Origin: Providencia huaxiensis
GTDB lineage: Bacteria; Pseudomonadota; Gammaproteobacteria; Enterobacterales; Enterobacteriaceae
Reading direction: 5' to 3'
DNA: 64,000 nt
NCBI RefSeq assembly: GCF_002843235.3
Contig: NZ_CP031122.1
Location: 1 to 64,000 of the forward strand
The position numbers and the translations under genes are program-made. Under the pieces are notes generated by a model. The model was not told the origin of the DNA, did not search any database, and saw only the letters and a list, made by a program, of their open reading frames with translations. Below, in pieces: positions 45,699-55,949 of the stretch (position 1 is the stretch's first letter; each line of letters starts with the position of its first letter).

Positions 45699-47374
45699 TC
45701 CTCAATCTGGTCGAACGGTTTGGCGGGCGGCTGGTTGTCCGCCTGCTGGTCATCCATGTCAGCGTCCGGTGGTGGCGTGGCTTTGACAGGCGGTGCCGTT
45801 GCCTTGAGATGCTGGCGTCGATCTGCGTCGCGCCGCGCCTTGCGCGTGGTCTTCTGCGCGGTGGTCACGATTTTGCGCATCTGGTCGATCATGCGGAACA
45901 ACGCCGACTCATCCACCTGTTCGCGCCCTTGCTGCCGCAATTTCATCAGCGCCTGCCGTTGTTCCCAGAGGGTGACAGCCGGGTGCGACAAGGTACGGTA
46001 GGGAATTTCCAGGTAGTGCTGTCCCTCCGGTTCCAGGACCCAGATACGGCTGATGTCGCGCGGATCGCGCCGGATCAGAAAGGACGGCCAGCGTTCACGC
46101 CGCGCAATCCACGGCTTGAGCGCATCGGCGTAGTAGTGGATGTGGTCGATGACAAAGCCGGTGCGGGTCAGCGTGCGCCGGAGGATCGGCAGAAAATCGA
46201 CCAGGAACGAAGTAGCGCGTGTGACGACGGCCGGTACGCCGACACGCGCCACGGCCTCGGCCCAGCGCGCGGCCGGCGGTTGGAGCAGGCCGTTGTGCAC
46301 CGAACCGTGGTAGGTGCCGACCGCCAATGTGAGCCAGCGCTCTAGCTCGCGCAGCGTCAGGGCGGCCTTGTTTTCGGAATCGTAGTCGCCGCGCTGGTCA
46401 GGGTTGGAGAAGGTCGTTCCCGGCAGTTCGTCGTGAATCATCTGCATCGCCGTGCCGATGATCCGTTCCACGATGCCGCCATAGTGCGGCTGTCCCAGCG
46501 GGCGATAGTCCAGCCGGATGCCATGCTGCTCGCAACCCCGGCGCAGGGCCTCGCTCTTGAACTCGGCCGCGTTGTCTAGGTAGAGCAGCAAGGGCTTGCC
46601 GCTCATCTGCCAATCCATTTCCACGTTCAGTCCTTCCAGCCAAGGGCGCTTGTCGCAGGCGACATGCACGAGGCACAGGCCAACCGAAACGGCAGACGGC
46701 GCTTCCAGCGTGACGACCATGCCGAGCACGCAGCGGGTGAACACGTCGATGGCGAGGGTCAGGTACGGGCGGCCAATAGGTTGCCGGTCGCGGTCATCGA
46801 CCACGATCAGGTCGATGACCGTATGGTCTATCTGCACCTGCTCCAGCGGCGCGGTCACGGCAGGAGGCTCGCCGCCCACACCTTGTAGGTCACGAGCGGC
46901 ATCCTGGCCTTCCCGCCGGCGGATGACCTTGCGCGGGTCAAGGCTAGCGATCCGTAAGGCCACGGTATTGCGCGCCGGCACTCGCAGTTTTTGAGCCTTG
47001 CACACCTGAGTGACTTCGCGGTGAAAGGCCGCTAGGCTGCGCTTCTGCTTGGTCAGGAACCGCTTTTGCAGTAGCTCGTGGATGACGCGCTCGACCGGTT
47101 CCGGCAAGCGCCCCTTACCTTTACCTCCACCGGACTGGCCGGGCACCAGATCCGTCACGAGGCCGCTGCCTTGCCGGGCACGCCGGATCAGAACGTATAC
47201 CTGGCGCCGAGACAAGCCCAGCGCCTGAGCCGCCATATCGGCCGCTTCGTGCCCGACCGTCTCCGACTGCGCCAACGGACTGATGATCTCCGCACGACGG
47301 CGCGCACGCTCCCAAGCCTCATCAGGCAGAGTGGCCACGCCTTGTTCTGGAATCCGTGGGGTGTCCGTCGCCAT
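45692..47374 (-). CDS. tniA: TniA DDE transposase
   Basis: 560 residues from the ATG at 47374 (MATDTPRIPEQG). It has an N-terminal HTH region and a DDE integrase-like core with QIDHTVID, YLDNAAEFKS and HYGGIVERII. It is the catalytic subunit for insertion at 5-bp targets, matching the flanking AGCGG. Confidence 0.92.
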   Translation of the reverse strand: MATDTPRIPEQGVATLPDEAWERARRRAEIISPLAQSETVGHEAADMAAQALGLSRRQVYVLIRRARQGSGLVTDLVPGQSGGGKGKGRLPEPVERVIHELLQKRFLTKQKRSLAAFHREVTQVCKAQKLRVPARNTVALRIASLDPRKVIRRREGQDAARDLQGVGGEPPAVTAPLEQVQIDHTVIDLIVVDDRDRQPIGRPYLTLAIDVFTRCVLGMVVTLEAPSAVSVGLCLVHVACDKRPWLEGLNVEMDWQMSGKPLLLYLDNAAEFKSEALRRGCEQHGIRLDYRPLGQPHYGGIVERIIGTAMQMIHDELPGTTFSNPDQRGDYDSENKAALTLRELERWLTLAVGTYHGSVHNGLLQPPAARWAEAVARVGVPAVVTRATSFLVDFLPILRRTLTRTGFVIDHIHYYADALKPWIARRERWPSFLIRRDPRDISRIWVLEPEGQHYLEIPYRTLSHPAVTLWEQRQALMKLRQQGREQVDESALFRMIDQMRKIVTTAQKTTRKARRDADRRQHLKATAPPVKATPPPDADMDDQQADNQPPAKPFDQIEEW

Positions 47375-47520
47375 GCTCACCTCGCTTTGGTGCACACGAG
47401 TATTGAGCATAGTCGAGATTGGTGCAGATCACTTCTGATATTGAACTGTCAGGAGCTGGCTGCACAACAGCCATTACGCCCAATCAACTGGTGCAGTCGT
47501 CTTCTGAAAATGACAAGCGG

Positions 47521-47688
47521 CGCGGCCCTGCCTGACATCAAGTTAGGGTATAGCCTAGATTGACATGCGCGATGCAACCCTTAACTTGCTTGCACCTATC
47601 GTTTCCATGCTAGCTTTATCGTAACGCTCAAGAAATTGGGCTTAATGCCGAAAACAATAAAATAAAACAGCCAACCCTTGAGGTTCTT
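47521..47688. other. Right half of the Tn1722-like res/promoter region
   Basis: Continues the region interrupted at 39957 and carries the mcp promoter side. AT-rich near 47640-47670. Confidence 0.55.
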
Positions 47689-48225
47689 ATGCGCCAGAAT
47701 TTACCAGTGACGGGTCGAAACTTAGAACTCCCAAAAGATGCCAATATTCTTTCGACTACCTCCCCTCAAAGCCATATCACGTACGTTAATCCTGACTTCA
47801 TTAAAATCAGTGGTTTCACTGAGGAAGAACTATTAGGCCAGCCTCACAACATCGTAAGACACCCAGATATGCCGCCTGCTGCATTTGAGCATATGTGGAG
47901 TACATTAAAATCTGGCCGCTCATGGATGGGGCTAGTAAAAAATCGCTGTAAAAATGGCGACCACTATTGGGTAAGTGCTTATGTAACGCCAATAGCTAAG
48001 AATGGTTCGATTGTTGAATACCAGTCTGTAAGGACCAAGCCTGAACCTGAGCAGGTTTTGGCTGCGGAAAAATTATATGCTCAATTGAGAAGCGGGAAGG
48101 CCGCGAGGCCGAAATTGGCTGCTAGCTTTTCCGTGAAAATACTCTTGCTCATATGGGGTAGTATTATATCAAGCGCAATGGCTGCCGGCATGCTTACTGA
48201 TACATCAATAAGCAGCTTATTGTTA
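47689..48225 (+). pseudogene. mcp: mcp passenger gene of the Tn1722-like element, 5' part
   Basis: 179 codons with a PAS domain of Aer type (HITYVNPDFIKISGFTEEELLG, VRHPDMPPAAFE; in parts) and the first membrane segment. It ends at the 5-base duplication TGTTA where the ISEcp1 unit inserts. Joining to 53029 restores the frame (…SLL L ATLMSG…) for a protein of about 526 residues. Confidence 0.88.
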
Positions 48226-48248
48226 CCAGGAATCAACGCCTTTACCCG

Positions 48249-48284
48249 CTGCCGGAGCCTCACCTCAATAGCACTCTCCGGCAG
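48249..48284 (-). terminator. Hairpin after the receptor fragment
   Basis: CTGCCGGAG and CTCCGGCAG arms, probably the native terminator of the captured chromosomal gene. Confidence 0.6.
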
Positions 48285-48292
48285 CCGTATTG

Positions 48293-49390
48293 TTACAGCG
48301 AATCAAACTGATAGCTGACCGATAGCCCAACGCCATAGTTACGGCCCGGCGCCGGTTCATAATAGCGTCCGTTGCTCTCGTTGACGATAACAGAGCCGAC
48401 GTAGCGCTTATCAAACAGGTTATCAACGCGCGTATAGAGGTCGACGGTCCAGTTATCTAGCACATATTTATAGCCGGTATTCAGTGCCGTCACCGTATAG
48501 GCTGGAGCCTGCTCGCTATTGGCATCGTTGACCTGAATATCGCTCATATAGCGGACTTCAGCGCCAGCGTACCATCCCTCTTCCGGCACCCAGCCAAAGG
48601 AGGCATAGGCGCTATTACGTGCAATCCCCGGGATCCGATTGCCGCTCTGAATAGCATCGCCGGCGTTTTCACGGTAGGTCGCATCCAGCAGCGTCCACGC
48701 CAGTTTGGCGCGCCAGGCGGGCGCAAATTGCTGATCCCATCCCAGTTCGACCCCGCGGCGGCGCGTCTTGCCCGCGTTCTGATAGGACGTACGGCCATTG
48801 TCGCTGGCGGCAACGACAATTTCATTTTTCGTGTCCGTATTGAAGACGCTCAGGCTCGCCATCCCGGTGCCCACCTGCCATTTACTGCCTGCTTCAACGG
48901 TGGTGTTAGTGGCCGGTTGCAGAGCAAAGTTAAGCCCGGACTGACCATCGGGACGATAGGACAGCTCGTTAATGGTCGGCGTTTCAAATCCCCTCCCGGC
49001 AGAGAGGTAAACGTTCCACTGCGGCGTCATGGCATACTTCAGCGCTGCCGCCGGAAGCCACTTGTGATAGCTCGCTTCGCCGCTATCATCACCATTTTTA
49101 CCTACAACATAACGATCGTTGGAATCAAACCATACCGAGCTATAGCGCGCCCCGGCGTCCAGCCCCAGGGCTGAGGTGAGCTGCCAGTGCGTTTGAATGT
49201 AGGGATCGAGGTTCCACATCAGGTTACGTTCGTTACGTCGCATATCACCTTTGGTGCCGAGATCGTAAACGCCGTTCTGATAAACAAAGTTCTCATAGCC
49301 TTTGCGCTGTTCGGTCATCGCCTCGTAATCAAGGCCGGTGGTGATGGCGTAAGGGATAAAACCGCTGTCATCGTGGTGTGTCCAGCGCGT
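48293..49390 (-). pseudogene. TonB-dependent receptor fragment (YncD/PqqU-like)
   Basis: The C-terminal 365 residues of an outer-membrane receptor, ending YQFDSL. Landmarks are DAGARYSSVWFDSNDRYV, FETPTINELSYRPDGQSG and GSVIVNESNGRYYEP. This resembles enterobacterial YncD (a PQQ receptor), probably from Klebsiella-like or Kluyvera-like chromosome, rather than IroN. IS903 cuts its 5' part at 49390. Same context as in other blaCTX-M-14 regions. Confidence 0.75.
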
Positions 49391-50447
49391 GGCTTTGTTG
49401 AATAAATCAGATTTCGGGTAAGTCTCCCCCGTAGCGGGTTGTGTTTTCAGGCAATACGCACGCTTTCAGGCATACCTGCTTTCGTCATTTTGTTCAGCGC
49501 TCGTACCAGGGCCATAGCCTCCGCAACCTGACCATCGTAGTCACGCAGCGTCAGTGAACCCCCGAACAGCTGTTTTACCCGGTACATCGCCGTTTCCGCT
49601 ATCGAGCGACGGTTGTAATCTGTTGTCCATTTCCACCGCGCATTACTCCCGGTCATTCGCTGATTAGCCACTGCACGGTTACGGTCTGCATATTCACCGG
49701 GCCAGTAACCCGCACCTTTTCGGGGCGGGATAAGCGCGCTGATTTTCTTACGCCGCAGTTCATCGTGACAGAGCCGGGTATCGTAAGCTCCATCGGCGGC
49801 GGCTGACCTGATTTTCCGGTGGGTTTGCCGGATTAACCCGGGGAAGGCCTCTGAGTCCGTAACGTTGTTCAGCGACAGGTCAGCGCAGATGATTTCATGT
49901 GTTTTACTGTCAACTGCCAGATGCAGCTTACGCCATATACGACGGCGTTCCTGGCCATGCTTTTTGACTTTCCACTCGCCTTCACCGAAGACCTTCAGCC
50001 CGGTGGAATCAATTACCAGGTGTGCGATTTCACCCCGGGTGGGCGTTTTGAAACTGATATTAACCGACTTTGCCCGCCTGCTGACACAGCTGTAATCCGG
50101 GCAGCGTAGCGGAACGTTCATCAGAGAAAAAATGGAATCAATAAAGCCCTGCGCAGCGCGCAGGGTCAGCCTGAATACGCGTTTAATGACCAGCACAGTC
50201 GTGATGGCAAGGTCAGAATAGCGCTGAGGTCTGCCTCGTGAAGAAGGTGTTGCTGACTCATACCAGGCCTGAATAGCTTCATCATCCAGCCAGAAAGTTA
50301 TGGAGCCACGGTTGATGAGGGCTTTATTGTAGGTGGGCCAGTTGGTGATTTTGAACTTTTGCTTTGCCACGGAACGGTCTGCGTTGTCGGGAAGATACGT
50401 GATCTGATCCTTCAACTCAGCAAAAGTTCGATTTATTCAACAAAACC
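49391..50447 (-). mobile_element. IS903 (IS5 family)
   Basis: 1057 bases with 18-bp ends: GGCTTTGTTGAATAAATC on the left and GATTTATTCAACAAAACC on the right (one mismatch). No 9-bp duplication is present because flanks are different genes. It lies 2 bases past the blaCTX-M-14 stop. Confidence 0.9.
49447..50370 (-). CDS. tnpA: IS903 transposase
   Basis: 307 residues from a GTG at 50370 (AKQKFKITNWPTYNKAL). A longer in-frame start at 50415 exists, but the known protein is 307 residues. IS5-type DDE: VIDSTGLKVFG, ADGAYDTR and RRSIAETAMYRVK. Confidence 0.9.
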   Translation of the reverse strand: MAKQKFKITNWPTYNKALINRGSITFWLDDEAIQAWYESATPSSRGRPQRYSDLAITTVLVIKRVFRLTLRAAQGFIDSIFSLMNVPLRCPDYSCVSRRAKSVNISFKTPTRGEIAHLVIDSTGLKVFGEGEWKVKKHGQERRRIWRKLHLAVDSKTHEIICADLSLNNVTDSEAFPGLIRQTHRKIRSAAADGAYDTRLCHDELRRKKISALIPPRKGAGYWPGEYADRNRAVANQRMTGSNARWKWTTDYNRRSIAETAMYRVKQLFGGSLTLRDYDGQVAEAMALVRALNKMTKAGMPESVRIA

Positions 50448-50449
50448 AG

Positions 50450-51343
<894 letters not shown>

Positions 51344-51441
51344 TCAATCCGTGTTACATCAGTATTCCCTAAATTCCACGTGTGTTTTTTATTAGCTTCA
51401 AAAATCACTATTTCACGAAGAATTTAGACTGCTTCTCACAC

Positions 51442-51471
51442 ATTGTAACATTATTTACAACCACCTTTCAA
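51442..51471 (-). promoter_or_regulatory. ISEcp1 outward promoter driving blaCTX-M-14
   Basis: On the minus strand: -35 TTGAAA, 18-base spacer, -10 TACAAT, inside the ISEcp1 right end about 115 bases before the bla ATG. Confidence 0.85.
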
Positions 51472-51574
51472 TCATTTTTGATAAATCATTGATTTCATCT
51501 TTGCTGCAATGATACTTAATAAACTCTGCAAGTTATCCACAGAGCAACACTCAATTTTATTGATGATATTCTTA

Positions 51575-52837
51575 TTATACCAGACATTTTTCATACACTC
51601 CCTTGTACGGATAGTTTTCCGACAACTTCATGATTACATATCTTGCGGTTTTGATTATTTTTGCTGCAAGAAATACATACTTCAAACGAAAGGTCTTTAT
51701 TTGCTGTCTGTATTCTGAAGAGTCCAAGGAATCAAACTTGAACAACAAAAATAGGTTATATGAAAGCATCATCATTTGAAACACGGCTTCATTCGCCCAA
51801 AATGACTTTAGCAAGAGATGACCCACCGCCATGTCGTATTTGGCTTCTTTGATATAGTTTTCAGCATTACCACGCTTTTCATAGTATATAACTACTTTTT
51901 CAGAAAGCAAGGTAGTATTTGTTACAAAGAAAAAGTAGTCGTATTCGGAACCTTCTAAAAGTGATAATTGTGCTCTTTCTTTTTCTGGTTTCAGTACGCG
52001 AGATACGACAAATCTTCTGTCTTTTTCCCATTTAACTAATTTTGTATACAGTTCTGTAGTTTCTCTACCTTCTTCTCCTTTAACGAATACAATTGATGAA
52101 TTCGTTGCTTGTGAGGTGAGTGTAGAATAACTTTTGGCTTTAATTAAATATTTGCATCCAAGAGATTCTATCGTTTCGATAATTTTTTCATCAAAGTAGC
52201 CACTATCCATTCGAAATAAAATTTCTAAATCGTCTGATTTGATGTTAGCAACAATTTCTTTGATCATTTCCGCAGCACCGTTTGCAGTGTAAGTATTGCC
52301 ACTTCTTACAAATCCGGTAACATATGCTTTTAATTCGTCGCAAAATGCAAATTGGATATTGTAGCATCGGTTTCCCAGTTTCTTAGGATTATATCCTTTT
52401 GACGCACCTTCTTGATGACCTTCTACGTTAATTACACTACTATCAATATCAATCGTAATGGATGTCAATTTACTTTTAGTGAGCAGTTTTTTAAAGACTT
52501 TAAAATTAATGTCTCTAAACATTTGGGTTGTCTTGAAGTTGAAGTTTCCTAGAAACCGTGACACTGTTTCAGGTTCTTTTACGGAAATATCAAACTCGTT
52601 GACGAGGGGATCATTTTGAAGTAGCTTTAGACGTTCTAACTTATCAATGCCAATGAAGTGACCGCAGAGCATGGTCTTTATATGATTCATCTTGATTTTA
52701 TTTGTTGAGTCATTATCAAATACGAGGTCATTTTCAATAAAATCAAAAATCCCATTGCTTTTTGCATTCTCAAGGAGCAGAAAAAGACCTGCATTTGATG
52801 TTAGATTCTTAGCTTTGAAATCAATTTTATTAATCAT
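51575..52837 (-). CDS. tnpA: ISEcp1 transposase
   Basis: 420 residues, IS1380-family DDE transposase (MINKIDFKAKNLTSN at the start; ITIDIDSSVINVEGHQ core). AT-rich codon use differs strongly from the surrounding GC-rich transposon genes. It appears intact. Confidence 0.92.
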   Translation of the reverse strand: MINKIDFKAKNLTSNAGLFLLLENAKSNGIFDFIENDLVFDNDSTNKIKMNHIKTMLCGHFIGIDKLERLKLLQNDPLVNEFDISVKEPETVSRFLGNFNFKTTQMFRDINFKVFKKLLTKSKLTSITIDIDSSVINVEGHQEGASKGYNPKKLGNRCYNIQFAFCDELKAYVTGFVRSGNTYTANGAAEMIKEIVANIKSDDLEILFRMDSGYFDEKIIETIESLGCKYLIKAKSYSTLTSQATNSSIVFVKGEEGRETTELYTKLVKWEKDRRFVVSRVLKPEKERAQLSLLEGSEYDYFFFVTNTTLLSEKVVIYYEKRGNAENYIKEAKYDMAVGHLLLKSFWANEAVFQMMMLSYNLFLLFKFDSLDSSEYRQQIKTFRLKYVFLAAKIIKTARYVIMKLSENYPYKGVYEKCLV

Positions 52838-53028
52838 AATTAGAACCCCTTTTTACTACTTTTCTTACTATTATTTTACCATATATCGAGTCATAAAAGC
52901 TGATAATTTAACATATTTTTGAGCACTTTTCTTTCACCCAATGGGTGAAAGCTGAATTTCGAAGGAATGCATATTTATCAAGGCTTTGATTATGCTTTTT
53001 GAAGTACTGACGTAGAATCTAGGTGTTA

Positions 53029-54069
53029 GCCACTTTAATGTCAGGAAGCTTAAGCTCTGTTAGTGTTTTGGCTATTCTCTCTCCTCTTGGAAGACTGGTT
53101 GAAAGAGCCAGGAATATTTCCAATAACCCATTAAGTCAATCCCTCTACACTGGGCGCACCGATGAGTTTGGCCAAATAGAGTTTGCTTTACGAATGATGC
53201 AAGCTGAAACAGGCGCCATAGTAGGTCGCATAGGTGATGCATCAAATCGGCTTAGCGAACACACCCGAGGCCTACTAAAGGATATTGAGTCAAGCAATGT
53301 ACTTACAGTTGAGCAGCAGGCAGAGACAGATCAAATAGCAACGGCAGTAAACCAAATGGTGGCAAGCATTCAAGAGGTTGCGAGCAATGCACAGCATGCT
53401 GCAGATGCGGCCGGAAGAGCAGACACTGAGACGGCATCTGGCCAGCGTCTGGTAGCCCACACAAGCCAGTCAATCACTGCCCTTGAAGGTGAAATTAGGC
53501 AAGCCACTCAGGTTATTCATGAGCTTGAAGGTCAAAGTAACGAGATATCAAAAGTTCTTGACGTTATACGAGGGATCGCCGAGCAAACGAATTTGTTGGC
53601 ACTCAACGCAGCAATTGAGGCCGCGCGTGCTGGTGAGCAGGGGCGTGGTTTTGCTGTTGTCGCCGATGAGGTTCGCAGTCTTGCTGCTCGCACACAGCAA
53701 TCGACAACGGATATTCAAAGCATGATCAGCGCTCTACAAGAGCGAGCGCAATCCGCTGTTACAGTCATGGAGCAAAGTAGTCGGCAAGCGCACACGAGTG
53801 TAGCTCACGCAGAGGAAGCAGCTACAGCTCTTGATGGAATTGGCCAACGCGTTAACGAAATTACCGACATGAACGCGCAAATAGCGACTGCGGTCGAGCA
53901 GCAGGGAGCAGTAAGTGAAGACATAAACCGCAGTATTATCAATATACGCGATGCTGCTGATACCAATGTACAGACCGGGCAGAATAATTTGCAAAGTGCG
54001 AAATCTGTCGCTCAGTTAACTAGCGCTCTGAGCGAACTGGCAAAACAGTTTTGGGAAAAACGAGGATAA
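53029..54069 (+). pseudogene. mcp: mcp passenger gene of the Tn1722-like element, 3' part
   Basis: 347 codons containing a second membrane segment ([13 protein letters not shown]), HAMP-like linker and the hyperconserved MCP signalling tip [20 protein letters not shown]. It completes the gene interrupted at 48225. Aer-type aerotaxis receptor; not functional in its split state. Confidence 0.88.
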
Positions 54070-54216
54070 CGCTTTTCAGTATCTCGACAGGGATAACTTA
54101 CTTTACCATCGGTTATCCCTTTTAGCCGCACAAATTTTAGCCATGGCTTTTCAGGAAGTCAGGGCTATCAGAATGGCCTTAGAAAGCCTAGTCAAAGAGC
54201 TGTCACGAGAACACCG

Positions 54217-55131
54217 TTAGCTTAGCGTACGATTTTTTCCGAATTCTGCGGTTCCCCCTCCAGGGAAGGATTCGATAGTGACTCCACCGAAGGTGCCAAG
54301 GATTTCCGATGCCGCTTTATCAGATCGAGTTTTGCGTTGTTCTGAGGCGTCAAAGTTACGAAGCAATTTGAGCTGAACATCCTTATCCTGGAGCACGATC
54401 AGGGGCATTGGCGCGGTAACGGTTTTGAGTACCCCTGCGGCCATGACGTTTGCCACCGGTTGAACCTTTACTTCCCTTCGCTCCCGGAGATAAGGCTCCG
54501 GGGTGCTGGCGATCTTCTGGATAAGCTGCTCCAGGGGAAGTTGATAGTCTGGCCCAGATCGCTCCAGCTCCTCTCTGATGCGTTGCAAAAGCTCCTCTTT
54601 TACGGGCTTCTTCAAGGAGTCCTTCCGTTGCCAGGTGAAGCGGATAGAGTCGATGTCGCCATTGGTATAGCACCGAATTTGTCTGTAAAGGTGGAGAGTC
54701 ATGACACCAGGGCAGTCCGCTCGAAGTGCTTCAAACCTCTCTTGCCTGGTGGGGTACGTCGAGATAATGAACTCCTCGATACCAGCTTTGGCCGCGTTGA
54801 TGCGTTCAACCGTCGCCGCAATTTCGTCAGCTACACCAATCCTGGAAGGGGAGAACCAGAGTACCCCCACGGTGCGCCTGGCAGACTTCTGCGAATAGTC
54901 TGGGTTGATGTGAAGATCTCTGTAGCTGTGCGCTGCCAGCTCAAGAGCTTCGCGCCCAGTTTGTTCAGTTACGACAATCTTGTTGACGGGCTCGTTCTCC
55001 ATTCCTTTTCCGGTAGGAGGGATGGCCGCAACTTTTGCGTACCGTGGCGGTAGTCGTTTGATAAGAGAGGACAGGTTCGTTAAGTCGCGGCACATGGCCG
55101 AGAATTGTTCTGATATGAAGTTTTTAGCCAT
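54217..55131 (-). CDS. Tus-like replication terminator protein with transposon-altered C-terminus
   Basis: 304 residues. Alignment by eye with E. coli Tus shows shared phrases: CPGVMTLHLYRQIRCYT against LPGLITLNAYRTLTVLH, FTWQRKDSLKK against FGWANKHIIKN, REVKVQPVANV against RPVKVQPIARV and PLIVLQDK against PLIALINR. Tus binds Ter sites and stops DnaB in one direction. Bases TCCAG at 54259-54263 show that the Tn1722-like element inserted one codon before the original stop (CCT GGA TGA in the uninterrupted DNA), so the original had about 291 residues. The last 13 residues (GGTAEFGKNRTLS) are encoded by the transposon end. Confidence 0.75.
   Translation of the reverse strand: MAKNFISEQFSAMCRDLTNLSSLIKRLPPRYAKVAAIPPTGKGMENEPVNKIVVTEQTGREALELAAHSYRDLHINPDYSQKSARRTVGVLWFSPSRIGVADEIAATVERINAAKAGIEEFIISTYPTRQERFEALRADCPGVMTLHLYRQIRCYTNGDIDSIRFTWQRKDSLKKPVKEELLQRIREELERSGPDYQLPLEQLIQKIASTPEPYLRERREVKVQPVANVMAAGVLKTVTAPMPLIVLQDKDVQLKLLRNFDASEQRKTRSDKAASEILGTFGGVTIESFPGGGTAEFGKNRTLS
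54221..54258. repeat. Right 38-bp inverted repeat of the Tn1722-like element (mcp end)
   Basis: CTTAGCGTACG at the inner end and TGCGGTTCCCCC at the outer end, then TCCAG. It differs from the left repeat in three positions near the outside. Confidence 0.92.
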
Positions 55132-55148
55132 GCTGCCGCCTATGTGTG

Positions 55149-55165
55149 GGTTTGTTCTAACAGTT
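55149..55165 (+). promoter_or_regulatory. Ter-like site upstream of the Tus-like gene
   Basis: GGTTTGTTCTAACAGTT resembles E. coli Ter core GTATGTTGTAACTA (10 of 14 matched). In E. coli, TerB-type sites overlap the tus promoter and mediate autorepression; here it lies 18 bases before the start codon. Confidence 0.5.
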
Positions 55166-55188
55166 CATTGGTTACATAGTAGACAGAT

Positions 55189-55412
55189 TTAGACCATCAT
55201 GCAACGAGGGGGAGGGGCAAGAATACGCCTCCGCTTCGCGTCGGCGGGTGCCCTGTTTGACCTTCGTGTGTGAGATTAGATTGAGAAAGAGAGAGAAAAA
55301 GAGAGAAAAAGAGAGAAAGAAGAAAAGCGCGGGGCAAGCCAGAAATGTGCCTGAGGGGGACTGCTGGGGTGGGGCTGGCACCCTCTATACCCCACTTTGC
55401 ATGATGGTCTAA
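55189..55412. repeat. 224-base element with 16-bp terminal inverted repeats and a purine-rich core
   Basis: TTAGACCATCATGCAA at 55189-55204 is repeated exactly in inverse at 55397-55412. Between them lies a GAGAAAGAGAGA-rich tract at about 55279-55325 and a G-rich stretch. No protein is encoded. It could be a miniature transposable element or a regulatory/replication structure; no target duplication is seen. Confidence 0.65.
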
Positions 55413-55457
55413 CTTTGTGGTTATAGGACGACTTTTAGAGTGCCTAGATTTGCTCGA

Positions 55458-55949
55458 TTAGGACAAATTTCGGTCCATCCACGCTGATTGGCGTAGCAGC
55501 GCGATGGCATCAGAAGGGGTAACTTTCCATGCGTTGGAAAGCTGGCGAACTGCGAAGACTGCGAGCTCCATTCGGTCGTCATCATTGATGAAATTCTGGA
55601 GCTGGTTTCCTCGCTCACTAAGGATGATCGCAACACCGGCCTTGCCGTTGTTGTAAACCGCAAAGCTCTTATTCTTCGCGTCGCCGTGATAGGAACCCTC
55701 AGCCTTGCTACGCAAACCAAAGAGAACGCTGCAAAACGCCGTCAGTTCGCCGCGAGTGAGCTGCACCGTGATCTTGCTTTTCCAGTCTGGGCTGGACCCC
55801 GATGCCCTGATCGGCGCAATCTCGATGCTGACCGTAGGATATTCACCTCTGGTTAGCGTGTGTTGCACATTCAGGCCGGTGCGTTTCGCGGGGTCCTTCT
55901 GCCAGTCTGAGAAAAATTTGAGACTTTCGCCGTAGGATTGTTCTGTCAT
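55458..55949 (-). CDS. Hypothetical protein, possible single-strand-binding fold
   Basis: A 163-residue soluble protein rich in beta-forming stretches (TVSIEIAPIRASG, KITVQLTRGELTAFCSVLFG) and a C-terminal helix. The layout recalls PC4-like DNA-binding proteins; this is only an impression. It overlaps the exonuclease gene by 4 bases, so it belongs to the same operon. Confidence 0.5.
   Translation of the reverse strand: MTEQSYGESLKFFSDWQKDPAKRTGLNVQHTLTRGEYPTVSIEIAPIRASGSSPDWKSKITVQLTRGELTAFCSVLFGLRSKAEGSYHGDAKNKSFAVYNNGKAGVAIILSERGNQLQNFINDDDRMELAVFAVRQLSNAWKVTPSDAIALLRQSAWMDRNLS

Larger units (their letters stand above)
51368..53023 (-). mobile_element. ISEcp1
   Basis: 1656 bases, right repeat ACGTGGAATTTAGG at 51368-51381 and left repeat CCTAGATTCTACGT at 53010-53023 (read on the minus strand). 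IS1380 family; mobilises downstream genes by skipping its right repeat. Confidence 0.94.

Noticed and set aside
48293..49390. iroN, the name often used for this fragment next to blaCTX-M-14
   Set aside because: The translated phrases match YncD-type (PQQ receptor) sequences more closely than the salmochelin receptor.
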